DNA of 64,000 bases from Brachycybe producta (taxonomy: Eukaryota; Arthropoda; Diplopoda; Playtdesmida; Andrognathidae): assembly GCA_036925085.1 (NCBI GenBank), contig JAUPFP010000020.1, positions 2,560,495-2,624,494 of the forward strand, written 5' to 3'. The notes under the pieces were generated by a model. The model searched no databases. It was not told where the DNA came from and worked only from the letters and a program-made list of their open reading frames with translations. Below are positions 11,401 through 21,198 of the stretch, in pieces. The translations under genes were made by a program, and so were the position numbers. Numbering within the stretch: the stretch's first letter is position 1; each line of letters starts with the position of its first letter.

Positions 11401-13325
11401 TCCATTAAAATGCTCGAAAAAAATACGTAAAAATAATTTTAAAAAAACCCCAAATAACCCACAGTGAAGCCAACACATTGGCGCACGTGCTTATATTTTT
11501 CTAGTTTTTTTTAAATTTTAGGTATTTTTAGAGCATTTTTAATGGATCTTTTTCTTATTTGGGCGTACTCCATGGGGTTTAACATAAGTTAGAAATTCGC
11601 GATTTTGAAATAATTTTTAAAAATAAAACCGCCCTTACCAATTTTTTGTAATTCTATCACTCGATCAGCATATATTTAAGGTGCACATTGCACTTTAAAA
11701 ACTTAATATTGGACAACTTTAAATATTAAAAAATAAACAACTTGCCGCGAGACTGTGTATTTTAAAAATTAACATTTTTTCTTTAAGAGGCTAGATACAT
11801 CGTTTAGTTCAAAATTTCTCCGAATGTAGGCGCTGCGATCGTTGTTGATTGAAAAACGGTTTTTTAACGTTTTTTCTCCCGGTTCGAAGTCACATAATAA
11901 TTAATAGAAAAATAATTTCGCGTGCTAACCTTATAAAAAGAAAACATTGTGAAGCCAGTAGATTAATGCACGTAATAATTATTTTGTTATTATTCTGAGT
12001 TGTTTTTAACGGGAGTTCTTCAAATGTTTGGGTGACGGTTTTTTGCTCCTATGGGACTTAACATGGAGTTAAAAAAACGTAAGATTTTAAATGTTATTTA
12101 AAAATAGAAAGCCCTTTTAAAATTTAGAAAAAGGAATAATCCTGAAGGCAATAAACACATGTAAGTACGTGCTAATTTTTCTGATTGCTCTAAATCATTT
12201 TTAATGAGAGTTCTCTTAACTTTTGTTGGACGGTGTTTTAGTCCTACGGGACTTAACATGGAGTTAAAAAACGTACGATTTTAAACGTTATTAAAAAATA
12301 GAAGGACCTTTTCAACATCTATAAAAAGGAAACATCGTGAAGCCAATACATGAATGTATGTGCTAATTATTTTGTTATTGTTCTAAATCGTTTTTAACGA
12401 GAGTTTTTCAAATGTTTGTGGAACGGTTTTGGGGCCAATGGGATTTAACATGGGGTTGAAAAAACGAACGACTTTGAACGTTGTTTAAAAATAGAAAGAC
12501 CTATTCAAAAATTATATAAATCGAGCACATGAAGAACAATAGTTTTTATTGCATTTTGCGCTTTACTGTATTTGAATTGAGCCATTGTGAGGCGATTTCT
12601 TTCAGTTTTAGTAACACTATATAAGAACACTCATTTGTCTCGTTGTCGTCTGCTCAAAACAACAAGATGGACGTGGATCTAGGCTCTTAACATTGGGTCT
12701 ATGGGCTAAATAGAAAAACGATGCTAGCGCTTTTTGCGGAGTTTTTTTTCTCGAAGTAATTGGTATTAATCTAAATAATCTGGTATTACAAGCTTTTATT
12801 CTTGTGACGTCAAAGAGCTGTTCCATGGGAGCCTTTCCTATTGAGTGAACATTATGAGCACACCTTTACACACTCTAGAAAAATTGAGTCACCCCAGTGT
12901 TGTCAACCCTACATATATTATCCCGACTTCTAGGGAGCACAAGTACTTATCGATATACATATTTAATCGATTAAATTTTGTGACATTCATTCATTCGGCG
13001 TCATTCCATTGTAATAACATTTTTTTTTCGAATCCAACGCCGCACATACACACCGTGAGAATTTTTAGTTATTTTAAAAAGAACGCCTCAATGATGTTTA
13101 AGATCCACAGATCCTTATCGGATTATAACGCGCGATGCAAATAAATATATAATTTTTTTTACCTTCGTCGGAGTCTTGTTCATAAAAAGCCGTCTTCTCA
13201 TCGTCTAAATCGAGACTGTTCTGGTCATCATCGAATTCGTACTCATCGTGGATTGGATTTAAATTGCCGTTAGATGTCGACAATCCCGCAAACCCGTTTA
13301 AAGAACTGATATTTAACGTAGACAT
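5466..13325 (-). CDS. SUDS3: SUDS3/Sds3, Sin3-HDAC corepressor subunit (complete, 11 exons)
   Basis: Nuclear scaffold protein of the Sin3-HDAC complex. Exons on the minus strand: 13325-13163, 11001-10938, 10853-10706, 10237-10178, 10091-9995, 9885-9790, 8823-8762, 7264-7222, 7142-7067, 6984-6900 and 5561-5466. They sum to 990 nt, or 329 codons plus stop; human SUDS3 is about 328 residues. Every phase joins. Residues 1-60 are acidic. Residues 77-177 form the coiled-coil/Sin3-binding part ([39 protein letters not shown]). Residues 179-209 hold [19 protein letters not shown]. Residues 250-329 hold the C-terminal capping domain ([24 protein letters not shown]) ending in TIRRRSN. Intron 3 is GC-AG and intron 6 is U12-type AT-AC; the rest are GT-AG. 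Introns 1, 3 and 10 carry TEs. The least certain exon is the 43-nt exon 8, chosen from splice sites and phase. Confidence 0.95.
5858..6817. mobile_element. TTAA fold-back family A, complete copy A2 in SUDS3 intron 10
   Basis: It is bounded by TTAA at 5854-5857 and 6818-6821. The ends are long inverted repeats (CAGGCTAC at the left, GTAGCCTC at the right); most of the element pairs with itself around an axis near 6260, for example AAATTGGTAAGTGCGG at 6080 against its inverse near 6585. It is non-coding. It carries element F (6377-6542). The TTAA target suggests, but does not prove, a piggyBac-type or similar mobiliser. Confidence 0.85.
6377..6542. mobile_element. TTA-target MITE F nested in A2
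   Basis: A 166-bp element with terminal inverted repeats AGCGGAGGACACACATACGG and its inverse (CCGTATGTGTGTCTCCCGCT). It is flanked by TTA at 6374-6376 and 6543-6545, and interrupts the A consensus (GTTAGAAATTC). A 3-bp TWA duplication is the hallmark of PIF/Harbinger elements; the assignment is by that rule only. Confidence 0.8.
7995..8012. repeat. Poly-G run
   Basis: A run of about 18 G in SUDS3 intron 7. Likely a slippage tract; its exact length may be a sequencing artefact. Confidence 0.8.
8326..8405. repeat. 20-bp tandem repeat, four copies
   Basis: Four head-to-tail copies of a unit like CTCGGCATGTCGACTTTAAT with one or two substitutions, in SUDS3 intron 7. It contains GTCGAC in every copy. 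No coding role. Confidence 0.9.
9081..9361. repeat. Inverted repeat in SUDS3 intron 6
   Basis: 9081-9125 (GGGTGTTGTCATAATG then GACGCCAACCTT) is the inverse of 9316-9361, and further GGCGAC/GTCGCC arms lie at 9020-9050 and 9290-9310. It looks like a rearranged, partly deleted MITE that borders a family D piece at 9362. The ORFs seen here are shadows of the palindrome. Confidence 0.6.
9362..9570 (+). repeat. Dispersed repeat family D, copy 1
   Basis: Shares ATTGCAACAATCGCCG, GAACGCTTCTATTG, GACGTCAATGGAGTTAAAAC and the GATTCGAAAGACGAAAAAAG block with copies at 19536-19950 and 45958-46235, and with a reverse fragment at 15830-15960. Non-coding. Confidence 0.7.
10331..10428. mobile_element. Terminal fragment of family B (B4)
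   Basis: It begins at a TTAA, then GAGCGTAGATACAG and TTTCTCCGAATGTAAGCGCT, matching the left end of B2 (11787). It is cut off at 10429 by the MITE C copy. Confidence 0.65.
10431..10632. mobile_element. Palindromic MITE family C in SUDS3 intron 3
   Basis: Inverted ends CACAGGCA...TTAGAAATCGGGAC and the inverse with ATTGCCTGTG. The inner arms carry GGGCGGAGC, and the core carries TGACGTCAG next to GCATG. The near-identical copy is at 13846-14046. About 200 bp, non-coding, able to fold end to end. Confidence 0.85.
11064..12760. mobile_element. Family A copy A3, split by family B copy B2, in SUDS3 intron 1
   Basis: It begins after TTAA (11060-11063) with GAGGCTACATCAC. The A sequence runs to 11786 and resumes at 12687 with TTAACATTGGGTCTATGG, ending near 12760 without a clean right terminus. 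The gap is filled exactly by B2. Confidence 0.8.
11787..12686. mobile_element. Family B complete copy B2, inserted in A3 at TTAA
   Basis: A 900-bp element with ends GAGGCTAGATAC and GATCTAGGCTC (inverted, one mismatch). It is flanked by TTAA at 11783-11786 and 12687-12690; the A consensus has a single TTAA there (CTTTAACATTGGG). This empty/filled comparison proves a TTAA duplication for B. The interior has three degenerate units of about 215 bp. Confidence 0.85.
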
Positions 13326-13442
13326 GACGAAAAAAAACCTCCGAAATTGTCAACAATTATAAAAGTAAATGCCCCATTTCAATCCTCCATTTTTTTTTCT
13401 CAATAGGGTCTTACACTTTCACAGTTATATTTAAAGAATATT

Positions 13443-13471
13443 GTGACGTAACTGAGCGCATCGCTCAGTCG
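13443..13471. promoter_or_regulatory. Candidate SUDS3 upstream element: CRE-like site and palindrome
   Basis: TGACGTAA (CREB/ATF-like half-palindrome) followed by CTGAGCGCATCGCTCAG, a 7-bp-arm palindrome, about 120-145 bp upstream of the SUDS3 start codon. Position suggests a promoter element; no TATA box was recognised. Low certainty. Confidence 0.3.
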
Positions 13472-13496
13472 CGTTCACAGTTTTTTATTTTATTTT

Positions 13497-13668
13497 GCCC
13501 AGCAGTAAAATTTTGTTGGCCCCGTCTTGTTATGAGCGTCATCAATTTCTAATTGTTTTGTTACTTGGTCTGATGTCACATGCCCCGCCCGTTTCAATTT
13601 TTAATTGGTTGATATTTAGTCTGACGTTCATAAAAGGACGGGGCCAACGAAATTTTACTGCTGGGCAC
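13497..13668. mobile_element. Palindromic MITE family C upstream of SUDS3
   Basis: Inverted ends GCCCAGCAGTAAAATTT; arms GGCCCCGTC...TTATGA; same layout as 2246-2417. It starts about 170 bp upstream of the SUDS3 initiator codon, so it sits in the probable promoter region. Confidence 0.85.
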
Positions 13669-13845
13669 ACTTGCCTGTTAGTTCAGCAAGGGTGGGGAAC
13701 CGAAGACTTGGAGCGCTCGACTTTGAGTCATCTTTGTTCTGATAGTCTTTATGTTAGGTTGTTAGGTTACACAATAGATGGCTCTGCGAAATGTATGAAC
13801 TCAGAGCCATGTATGATCTTATAAAGACGAATCCATGCAAGCACA

Positions 13846-14046
13846 GGCAATTAGAAATCGGGACATACAGAAGTGGGCTCCGCCCTTTTTATGACGAACG
13901 GAAACTTCTAATTGGTTTGTTGTGTGGTTCATCGTTGAAAAGGGCGGAGCATGTGACGTCAGACTACATAACCAACCAATTAAAAGTTGCGTTCGTCATA
14001 ACAAGGGCGGAGCCAACTGAAGTTCATCCCGATTTCTAAATGCCTG
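13846..14046. mobile_element. Palindromic MITE family C, full-length copy
   Basis: Ends CACAGGCAATTAGAAATCGG and the inverse; inner GGGCTCCGCCC and GGGCGGAGC; core TGACGTCAG. Nearly identical to the copy in SUDS3 intron 3. Confidence 0.85.
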
Positions 14047-14152
14047 TGCTTTACAGTTGCAGTGTTGCCAGTCTGCCAGATGTACATTTCAACGTAATAT
14101 TTCATTTTTTTTTTACAGTCTGGAGGGATGGGCCCCCCACACCCCCTGCAAC

Positions 14153-14783
14153 AAGCCTTGATATACCGCCATCTTGTTGTTTTGAGCAGACGACAACGAG
14201 ACAAATGAGTGTTACTATATGGTGTTAACTAAAATTGCAAGAAATCGCCTCACAATCGCTCAATTAAAATACAGTAAAATCTTTCTTTTTTTTTACTCCA
14301 TGTTAAATCTCATTGGATCAAAAACCGTCCCACAAACATTTGAAGAAAAAAAAAAGCTCGTTAAAACAATTTAGAACAATAACAAAAAAATTAGCACGTG
14401 CATTAATCTATTAAATGCACGATGTTTCCTTTTTATAAATTTTGAAAAAGTCCTTCTATTTTTAATAACGCTTATTAAAATCGTACGTTTTTTAAACTCC
14501 ATGTTAAATTCGTTAGGACCAAAACACCGCCCCACAAAAGTTAGAAGAACTCTCATTAAAAATGATTTAGAACAAAAACAAAATAATTAACACGTGCATT
14601 AATCTATATTGGCTTAATGGTGTTTCCTTTTTATAAGCTTATAGCACGTGAAATTATTTTTCTATTAATTATTATGTGACTTCAAACGTAGAGAAAAAAA
14701 ACGTTAAAAACCATTTTTAAATCAAAAACGATTGCAGCGCTTACATTTGGAGAAATTTTGAATTAAACGCAATATCTAGGCTC
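14153..14783. mobile_element. Family B, copy B3
   Basis: Shares the CTTGTTGTTTTGAGCAGACG and ACAAATGAGTGTTACTATAT blocks with B1. It ends in ATATCTAGGCTC before TTAA (14784-14787). The left end is rearranged next to a GGGCCCCCCACACC stretch. One internal unit is missing compared with B2. Confidence 0.7.
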
Positions 14784-14787
14784 TTAA

Positions 14788-15441
14788 TTTAACAACACCA
14801 CGTGCCTAATTACCGATATACGATTACAGAAATTTATGATGTGTAATTTTATGTTACTTATGTATAGTTTGCAACAAAAAAATTGGTAGTTTGGTAGTTT
14901 AAAAAAAATCCAACCCCGACAAAATTTTTAGGGTCAAAAAGAGGACATTTCCGGGAAAATTTGGACGTATGGGCAAACCCTACACAGTGTAGGGTTCGCA
15001 TGAGAACCCACGTTTACAACAGATGCTGTTTTTAAAAGCGGTGTAGGCCTATTTAAATTGAATGTATTATATAGGTTCTGTGAGTTTGAGGTTTTTTACG
15101 AGAACACTCAAGACAGATTGAGCTGTGAGAAAGGTTCTCAAAAGCCTAGTGTTTTCAGAAGTTTATGGTGTTTCAAGAACATCCCATAAAGACCATTAAG
15201 TGTGGTGTAATCTTTTTTTTTTTTTTTTTTTGCACTTCCAATTACTTTTTACCCAAGATCTCATTGATAAGATCTTAAGAAGCAAACTTTTGCTATAATA
15301 ATTATCCATTGCTTGGTTATATACTATTTGAAAGAGCAAAAATATCTTTTGTTCCAAAAATACTTTGAATTTTATCGGCCTACCCCAATGATTTAATAAT
15401 TGTATACCCGGTGTGCCTAAAATGATTCACTGTTTCCACCT

Positions 15442-15473
<32 letters not shown>

Positions 15474-15726
15474 TGTTTTGGTACTCAAGTAAATGTGCTC
15501 ATATAAAGTTTTTTAATGTTTCAAAGGATGTTTTATAAGCATTTTCTGAAACACGCACACCAAGGGTGCAATTGAGAACGCCTTCAAATGCATCGATAGA
15601 GCCATATTTATGAATCAATTAGTTAATTACCCATGGTGCACCTCAACTATGAACACGTTTAACATTGTTTATAAATGCCTAAAGGCGGTAGAAAATTGCA
15701 TAAAACAAACCACTGTGGCCGGACCA
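14788..15726. other. Intergenic, no gene recognised
   Basis: AT-rich DNA with a T tract (15212-15231) and a (GT)n run at 15442-15469. No reading frame with recognisable protein similarity. Confidence 0.6.
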
Positions 15727-15803
15727 CAGGTGTAGGACATTTGCCCTAAAGACACATGCCCTAAAGGGACATTTGCCCTGAAATGATTTGCCCTAAAAGG
15801 ACA
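15727..15803. repeat. Remnant of satellite-armed fold-back family (left arm)
   Basis: Begins GGTGTAGGACATTTGCCC and has four TTGCCCTAAA-type units, then stops. The same terminal motif starts the larger copies at 20634 and 43018. Confidence 0.7.
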
Positions 15804-15829
15804 TTTTTAACTCCATTGATGTCCAAATT

Positions 15830-15960
15830 TTAATACAAGCCTTCACCAATAAAAAATGGCGATTTTTGTAATTTCGGTGGTACCCGGATCGCCGATATCA
15901 CCTTGTGGCGACCCTTAGTGCCACACTGTTTTTTTATTATTAATAACTTAATATTTAATA
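15830..15960 (-). repeat. Family D fragment, reversed
   Basis: On the minus strand: GTGTGGCACT...GGGTCGCCACAAGGTGATAT...ACCACCGAAATT, matching the start of the 45958-46235 copy. Confidence 0.6.
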
Positions 15961-18052
15961 TTATTTCATTTATTCCTATCTTCTTAATGAATGTGACCGG
16001 AGTCAAATATATAAATAAAAATGCAGTAGTAATACCATCACACATCTGTATTTGCATCACTTTATTGGAGCCTTGACTTCCATTATATACACAGGTACCA
16101 AAAACATCAGTAGTCACAGTAGGTGAGGTCTATGCCTTCAATTTTCAAATACATAAAAACACACTTGTAGCTATTTGTCTTTGCCATTCAAATACAGTAC
16201 AAAACAACTAGGCCTAAGTTTTCCAATACATTCTTCCTGGGCACTCATTCTCACCCTGGTCACCACCAGGAGGGGAACTGCCCGGATCATTACATTTCAG
16301 TACAACAACAACAACACCTACGACTACTACTACAATAACCATCTCATCTCCAAGATTTACCCGTTTTATAGGCCCTATTTCATATTTAAAAACTAATACC
16401 AATAAAAAACTGTAAAACCAATAAGCTGGATGTGACCATTATAACTTATGACTGTTAACTGAAATTATATGAATACTTGAATTCAACCAATTCCAGTAAC
16501 GTCTATACTGGCCCACAACAATAAACTACTAAAAAAAAAACAAAGAAAGAAGGAGTTGGTGACCTCAGGTCACGAACTACCAAAAATTAATTAGGATAGA
16601 TGCTCATAAAGCTGCCACCGCCTAATGGGTTTCCGAAAACAATAAATTACCAGTATTGTATTTCAGTTGAGAGAAAATTTAAACAATTTAAGATGCTATT
16701 TTTTAGTGACCACCCAGTCACATGAATAATATATTTTAGGATTCTTATATGAAGGATTCGAGAGATTCGAGATTCGTGAGATTTGAGAGATTCGAGAACC
16801 TTTTAGGATTCGGATTTGGATTCGAGAAAATTTGGGATTCGTCCCACCTCTAAAAAAATACATTTGGACTAGGATTGCATACAGTGTGTATTAGTTTGCA
16901 ACCTGCAGTGCAGAGGCCACTACTGTAGATGTCCTACATTAATAATGTGAAGATTATTTGAGAGATGGGTGTCATATCATCCTATTTCTCAGCTAGGAAC
17001 TGACTTTATTTTGGCTGTGTGGGTTTGCCCAGTTGTTGGATATTGGTTTGGTGAGTGTGCCCATGGGCATGGGTGGCCTAAAGCCTAACGCGGCAGTTGG
17101 GCCGGAGTCATATTTCACACAAAAATACAAATTAATTCTATAAAAATGGATTTCGATAAATGTTTAATTCGAAAAACAAGATTAAAATAACAATTAACTA
17201 GAATATTCGGAGAGTGCCTAGAGCCTACGAACATCTTATAAAAACTGCTCTTTATTTTTGTGTTATCCGATTTTTTTTTTCGTGTTAAACGTTTTCCACT
17301 GTGTGCCTTCACACAATGCGCATTTGCACAAATCCAGTGCATTATTTATTACATGAGCAACATGTATAAAGAAGAAGAAGAAGAAAAAAAAAAAGAAGGA
17401 AGAAAAAGAACATCCTCAATAGACCTATCAAAAACCATATTACGAGTGGAGAAAACAGCAAAATCTACTTAATGTAATTGTACAGTCTTACCCTCCTATA
17501 TATTTATATAGTGAGTGTGCATGCTGTTTAATGTCTCTATCATATCATATATCAATCTGAAATAGAAGCTACGATTTGAGCATTTGAGATACATGTACAC
17601 ACTGCACAGTGTACTTCTACCATCACCACCGCCAACCACCACCACCATCACTCATGTGATAGCTTGTGCAATGTCATTATTATGTTCACACATTTTTATA
17701 CGGCTCATATACTCGAATAGTTTCAATATAGAAACACAAGAAGAGTGTTATGTTTTTTTTTATATTATTGACAAACAAATGTATCTTGAAGAAAGATGAG
17801 AAAAAGCACTTTTATTTATTTTAAAAAAGAAAAGAAATATCACTAAATGAGGGGAGGGGGAGGTGGGGTTGAAACATTTTTAGTTTTCGGTTTTGCATTA
17901 GAAAATTGGCTGACACTGTAATTTATACCATTTTTCTCCCACCGCCTTGGTGTTTTGTGCATGGTAGGCAAAGTAGGCAACTGAATTCCAGCTGTTGCTC
18001 CACACTGAGCATGTCAATGCTTTGGTGTGCCCACCATGAATCTTTTTTTGGT
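15961..18052. other. Intergenic, no gene recognised
   Basis: Contains a GATTCGAGA-type degenerate repeat (16745-16845), a GAA-rich run (17365-17415) and a CCACC-rich stretch near 17620-17650. The small ORFs here show no family resemblance. Confidence 0.5.
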
Positions 18053-18056
18053 TTAA

Positions 18057-18236
18057 GAGGCTACATTGCTAAGTGACTTCGATAAATTTCCACAAAGAGC
18101 GCTAGCATCGTTTTTATATTTCGCCCATAGACCCAATGTTAAAGAAAAAACTTTTAATTTTTAAAATACACACAGTCGCGGCGGCAATATGTTTATTTTT
18201 TCATATTTAAAGTTGTCCAATTTTGATGGTTCAAAT
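18057..18236. mobile_element. Family A partial copy A4
   Basis: Starts after TTAA (18053-18056) with GAGGCTACATTGC and follows the A consensus to TTGATGGTTCAAAT, where the hAT element at 18237 is inserted. A short continuation follows at 18970. Confidence 0.75.
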
Positions 18237-18961
18237 TAGGGCTGGGCCGGTTCTGCATTTTGGAATAACCGGTTACTATCCTCCGGAGACAGGTTAACCG
18301 GTTCCATAACCGGTTCTGTCTCAAACACCGGTTATTAAACAAAAACCGGTTACTTTGCGTTTAACTGGTTATTTGATGCTCAGCTGAGATATCAATTAGT
18401 TATCTACTCGATGTGCATCAATTTGATGCACGTGTTTTGATAGACTGTCTGAACTGTGAGGACGTGAAAATGGCGTCAAAGGCTAAGGATGCCGAGAATG
18501 AGAGGAAAAAGGTTAAATCAGTGTTTAGCGAAACCTCAACCGGCGAATTAAAGTGTAATTTTTGTTCCAAGTCTCTGTCGGCAAAAGAAGGGAACACTTC
18601 TAATTTCTGGAGGCACGTCACTCGTCAGCATCCCATTCAAGCAAAAACGTAAGGAATAGATATTAGATAACAATTAGATATCTAATTTGCTTGTTGCAGC
18701 CTCGAAGACGATAACCAACGACAGATTTCTCAGTCGCCGCTCATGAAGAAGTACTGCTGTCTCCAGGAAAAACAGGTCGACAGACTTAACCAAGCAATCG
18801 CCAGATTCATCTTTCCCTAGGATTGCTTAAATATTTGTGCATTTTAACCCGAAATAAATATGTTTTTGGAAATCGGCGGTTTTTTTCTGAAACCGGTTAT
18901 TTCTTTATTTATAACCGGTTATTTTTTGCCAAGCAGTAACCGGTAAACCGGCCCAGCCCTA
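18237..18961 (+). mobile_element. Short hAT element with BED-finger mini-gene
   Basis: A 725-bp element with ends TAGGGCTGGGCCGGTT and the inverse AACCGGCCCAGCCCTA, and many AACCGGTT sub-terminal motifs. It is flanked by the 8-bp duplication GTTCAAAT (18229-18236 and 18962-18969). An 8-bp duplication plus a TAGGG-type end and a BED finger identify hAT. It is far too short for a full transposase. Confidence 0.92.
18413..18820 (+). CDS. BED zinc-finger protein, truncated hAT transposase (two exons)
   Basis: Exon 1 runs 18413-18648 (ATG at 18413, or in frame at 18470 as ATGGCGTCAAAGG). A 51-nt intron follows (18649-18699, AAAAC|GTAAGG to TTGTTGCAG). Exon 2 runs 18700-18820, ending in TAG. The splice keeps frame and gives 99 residues from the second ATG (118 from the first). 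The BED finger is visible as LKCNFC, then FWRHVTRQHP (CxxC and HxxxxH). After it comes RLNQAIARFIF, which resembles the segment following the finger in hAT transposases; the protein then ends, with no DDE catalytic core. AATAAA at 18853-18858 could end the transcript. This is the DNA-binding part only, so a role as repressor or as a trans-mobilised relic are both possible. Confidence 0.75.
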
Positions 18962-19210
18962 GTTCAAATTTTAATATTTTTTTATACATTTTGCAATGCT
19001 AAAAACATAATGAATGATATAATCATCATCATTGCCATATGCCAAGTCTCTCCGGCACTGTATGTGTAACGCTGTACAAACAAGGACAAAAACGTGTAAG
19101 CACATCGGAATTTATATAAATTTAAATGAACCGGTTGTTTCTCATGGTCATAGTTAAATAGTTTAATAGCAAAATTAAACTAGAATTTTGCTCCCGTGAT
19201 TTATGACAGG

Positions 19211-19303
19211 TTACCCAACTAGTTAATAATAAAAAACAAGTGTGGCACTCAGGACGATCCTGAGTGCCACACTTGTTTTTTTTATTATTAACTAGTTGGG
19301 TAA
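19211..19303. repeat. Near-perfect 93-bp hairpin
   Basis: Two arms of about 45 bp (outer TTACCCAACTAGTTAATAAT, inner AACAAGTGTGGCACTCAGGA) around a 3-nt centre at 19257. GTGTGGCACT is the start motif of family D, so this may be two D ends joined head to head. Confidence 0.9.
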
Positions 19304-19310
19304 ACACAAA

Positions 19311-19500
19311 CAGGCAATTAGAAATCGAGACAAACAGAAGTTGGCTCCTCCCTTTTTATGATGAACGCAACTTCTAATTGCAACTTCGCATGCTCAACCA
19401 TTTTCAACGTCGAACCACACAACAAACCAATTAGAAGTTGCCGGTCGTCATAAAAAGGGCGGAGCCAACTTGTGTTTGTCCCGATTTCTAATTGCCTGTT
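19311..19500. mobile_element. Palindromic MITE family C
   Basis: Ends CAGGCAATTAGAAATCG and inverse; inner arms CCTTTTTATGATGAACG and TCGTCATAAAAAGGGCGG. The core is rearranged relative to 13846 and lacks TGACGTCA. Confidence 0.8.
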
Positions 19501-19535
19501 CGCCGCAAGCTGATATTGATGAACCGAGGGTACCA

Positions 19536-19950
19536 CCGAAATTGCAACAATCGCCGGATTTTTTTTTTGTTAGTGAACAAAAAAAAAGTTAAGCTTAAGT
19601 TAAAGCTTCTATTGGACGTCAATGGAGTTAAAACTAATTTTACCAAAGTTTTTAACAATTTTTTTGGTTATGCCTTGTTTCCACTGGGTAGAAAATTCCA
19701 ACTTTTTGACAATTCAACTTTTGAAAAATGGAAGACACGTGCCCCCCCCCCCATTCACTATCACAGGTAGGAGCCACGTGAGTTCCATTTTTCACCAGTT
19801 GAATTGTCAAAAAGTTGAAATTTTCAACCCAATGGAAACGAGGCATTAGGATTTGAAAAAGATTCGAAAGACGAAAAAAGCGCGAAGATTCGAGTTTTCG
19901 AATCTCGAATATTTTTCAAGATTCGTAAATTCAAAAATGTCCCATCCCTA
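19536..19950 (+). repeat. Family D copy 2, interrupted by a TTA-target MITE
   Basis: D sequence (ATTGCAACAATCGCCG, GACGTCAATGGAGTTAAAAC) runs to 19670 and resumes at 19846 with TTAGGATTTG and the GATTCGAAAGACGAAAAAAG block. Confidence 0.7.
19671..19845. mobile_element. TTA-target MITE nested in family D
   Basis: A 175-bp near-complete palindrome: TGCCTTGTTTCCACTGGGT at the left, ACCCAATGGAAACGAGGCA at the right (inverted). TTA is duplicated at 19668-19670 and 19846-19848. The TWA target fits PIF/Harbinger. Non-coding; the ORFs here are shadows of the palindrome. Confidence 0.85.
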
Positions 19951-20633
19951 ATATAACCTACAACAGACAGCATATATTCAGTACTAAGGGACCTGCGATG
20001 ATAATCTACCCCGGGGGCCCAAGCTGGCTCTCTACAGCCCTGGGTCTTATTCACAGTTAATAAAGTAAGATACCATGGTGTTGTTGTAAAAAAAAATAAC
20101 TCTGGAGGCCTACGTGTGTCACAATGGTGATCTCAAAGTTATGAAAATCATTTTTCTGCATTAAATATGCATGGTTTTGTGACTTGACTTGTTATCAATT
20201 TATGAAACGAGAGGTTGTATACAATATATGTATATTCGTCATGTGACCAAACTGAATACTGTTGTATATTTTGACAGAAGACAAATTACATTGGAAATGG
20301 GATCACTATGACGATGTGTGTGTGTGTTTTATGAAATAAAAATTGAGGGATTGTAATTTGGAAGGGAGTTCAGAATAAAGTGGATTTTTTTTTTTGAAAG
20401 CTTGGATAAATTCTTTTCAAATACTGAACGTGCTGCTGTGTTAGAAGACCCATTTAGGGTTTTTTTTTATTATTACATTTTTCGGTAGTAAATGGTTTTA
20501 AATAGGTGGTAAAATATTGCTTGGACATACAGGGTGATATAGATTGGTGGGTGTGATATTGAGTAAAATATTTGGGATGCATAATAGTGGCTAAAAATAA
20601 ACAACAACCTAGATCTAAACGGGGTGTGGGAAA

Positions 20634-21035
20634 TTTGCCCTAAAGATACTTATCCTACTGACACTTGCCCTAAAGGGAAATTTGATTTAGACACTTGCCC
20701 TAAATCCATTTGCCCTAAAGAGACATTTGCCATAAAACCATTTGCCCTAAAGGAACATTTGCCCTAAAACCATTTCGCCTAAAGGGACATTTGCCCTGAA
20801 ACCACTTGCCCTAAAAGTACATTTGCCCTAATCAGTAGTGTAAATTTATGTCATTTGGCATTTAACATATTCCACCGAAAGACACTAAACCGTATGAAAA
20901 GAGAGAATAAAAGTGGTTTTATGGCAAGTGGTTTTGGGCAAATGTCCCGTAAGGGCAAGTGTCTTTAAGGCAAATGGTCCTTTAGTCCAAATGGCTTTAG
21001 GGCAGGTGTCTTTAGGACAAATGTCTATATCCCAT
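20634..21035. mobile_element. Satellite-armed fold-back element, copy 1
   Basis: The left arm 20634-20835 is built of TTGCCCTAAA units (about 17 bp, ACATTTGCCCTAAAGGG). A unique core of about 50 bp includes AAAGACACTAAACC. The right arm 20920-21035 has the units inverted (TTTAGGGCAA). It starts with GGGTGTGGGAAATTTGCCC. No ORF. Confidence 0.85.
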
Positions 21036-21127
21036 CTAAAAGAAAACATGTCCAAGAATCTTGCTAGCTCCACCTACCCATCTCAAGAAAGAAGGCTTAT
21101 AATCTGCGTATCTACTTGCTTTCTTCA

Positions 21128-21198
21128 CACCACAGGTCGCCATTTTTAATTTAATCTTCTCAAGATTAAATTAAATATGGGTGACCTGTGGTGTGAAA
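21128..21198. repeat. Hairpin next to the fold-back element
   Basis: ACACCACAGGTCGCCAT...AATTTAATCTT and its inverse ending in GACCTGTGGTGTG, arms of about 33 bp. Possibly a very short MITE; no clear target duplication. Confidence 0.75.
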
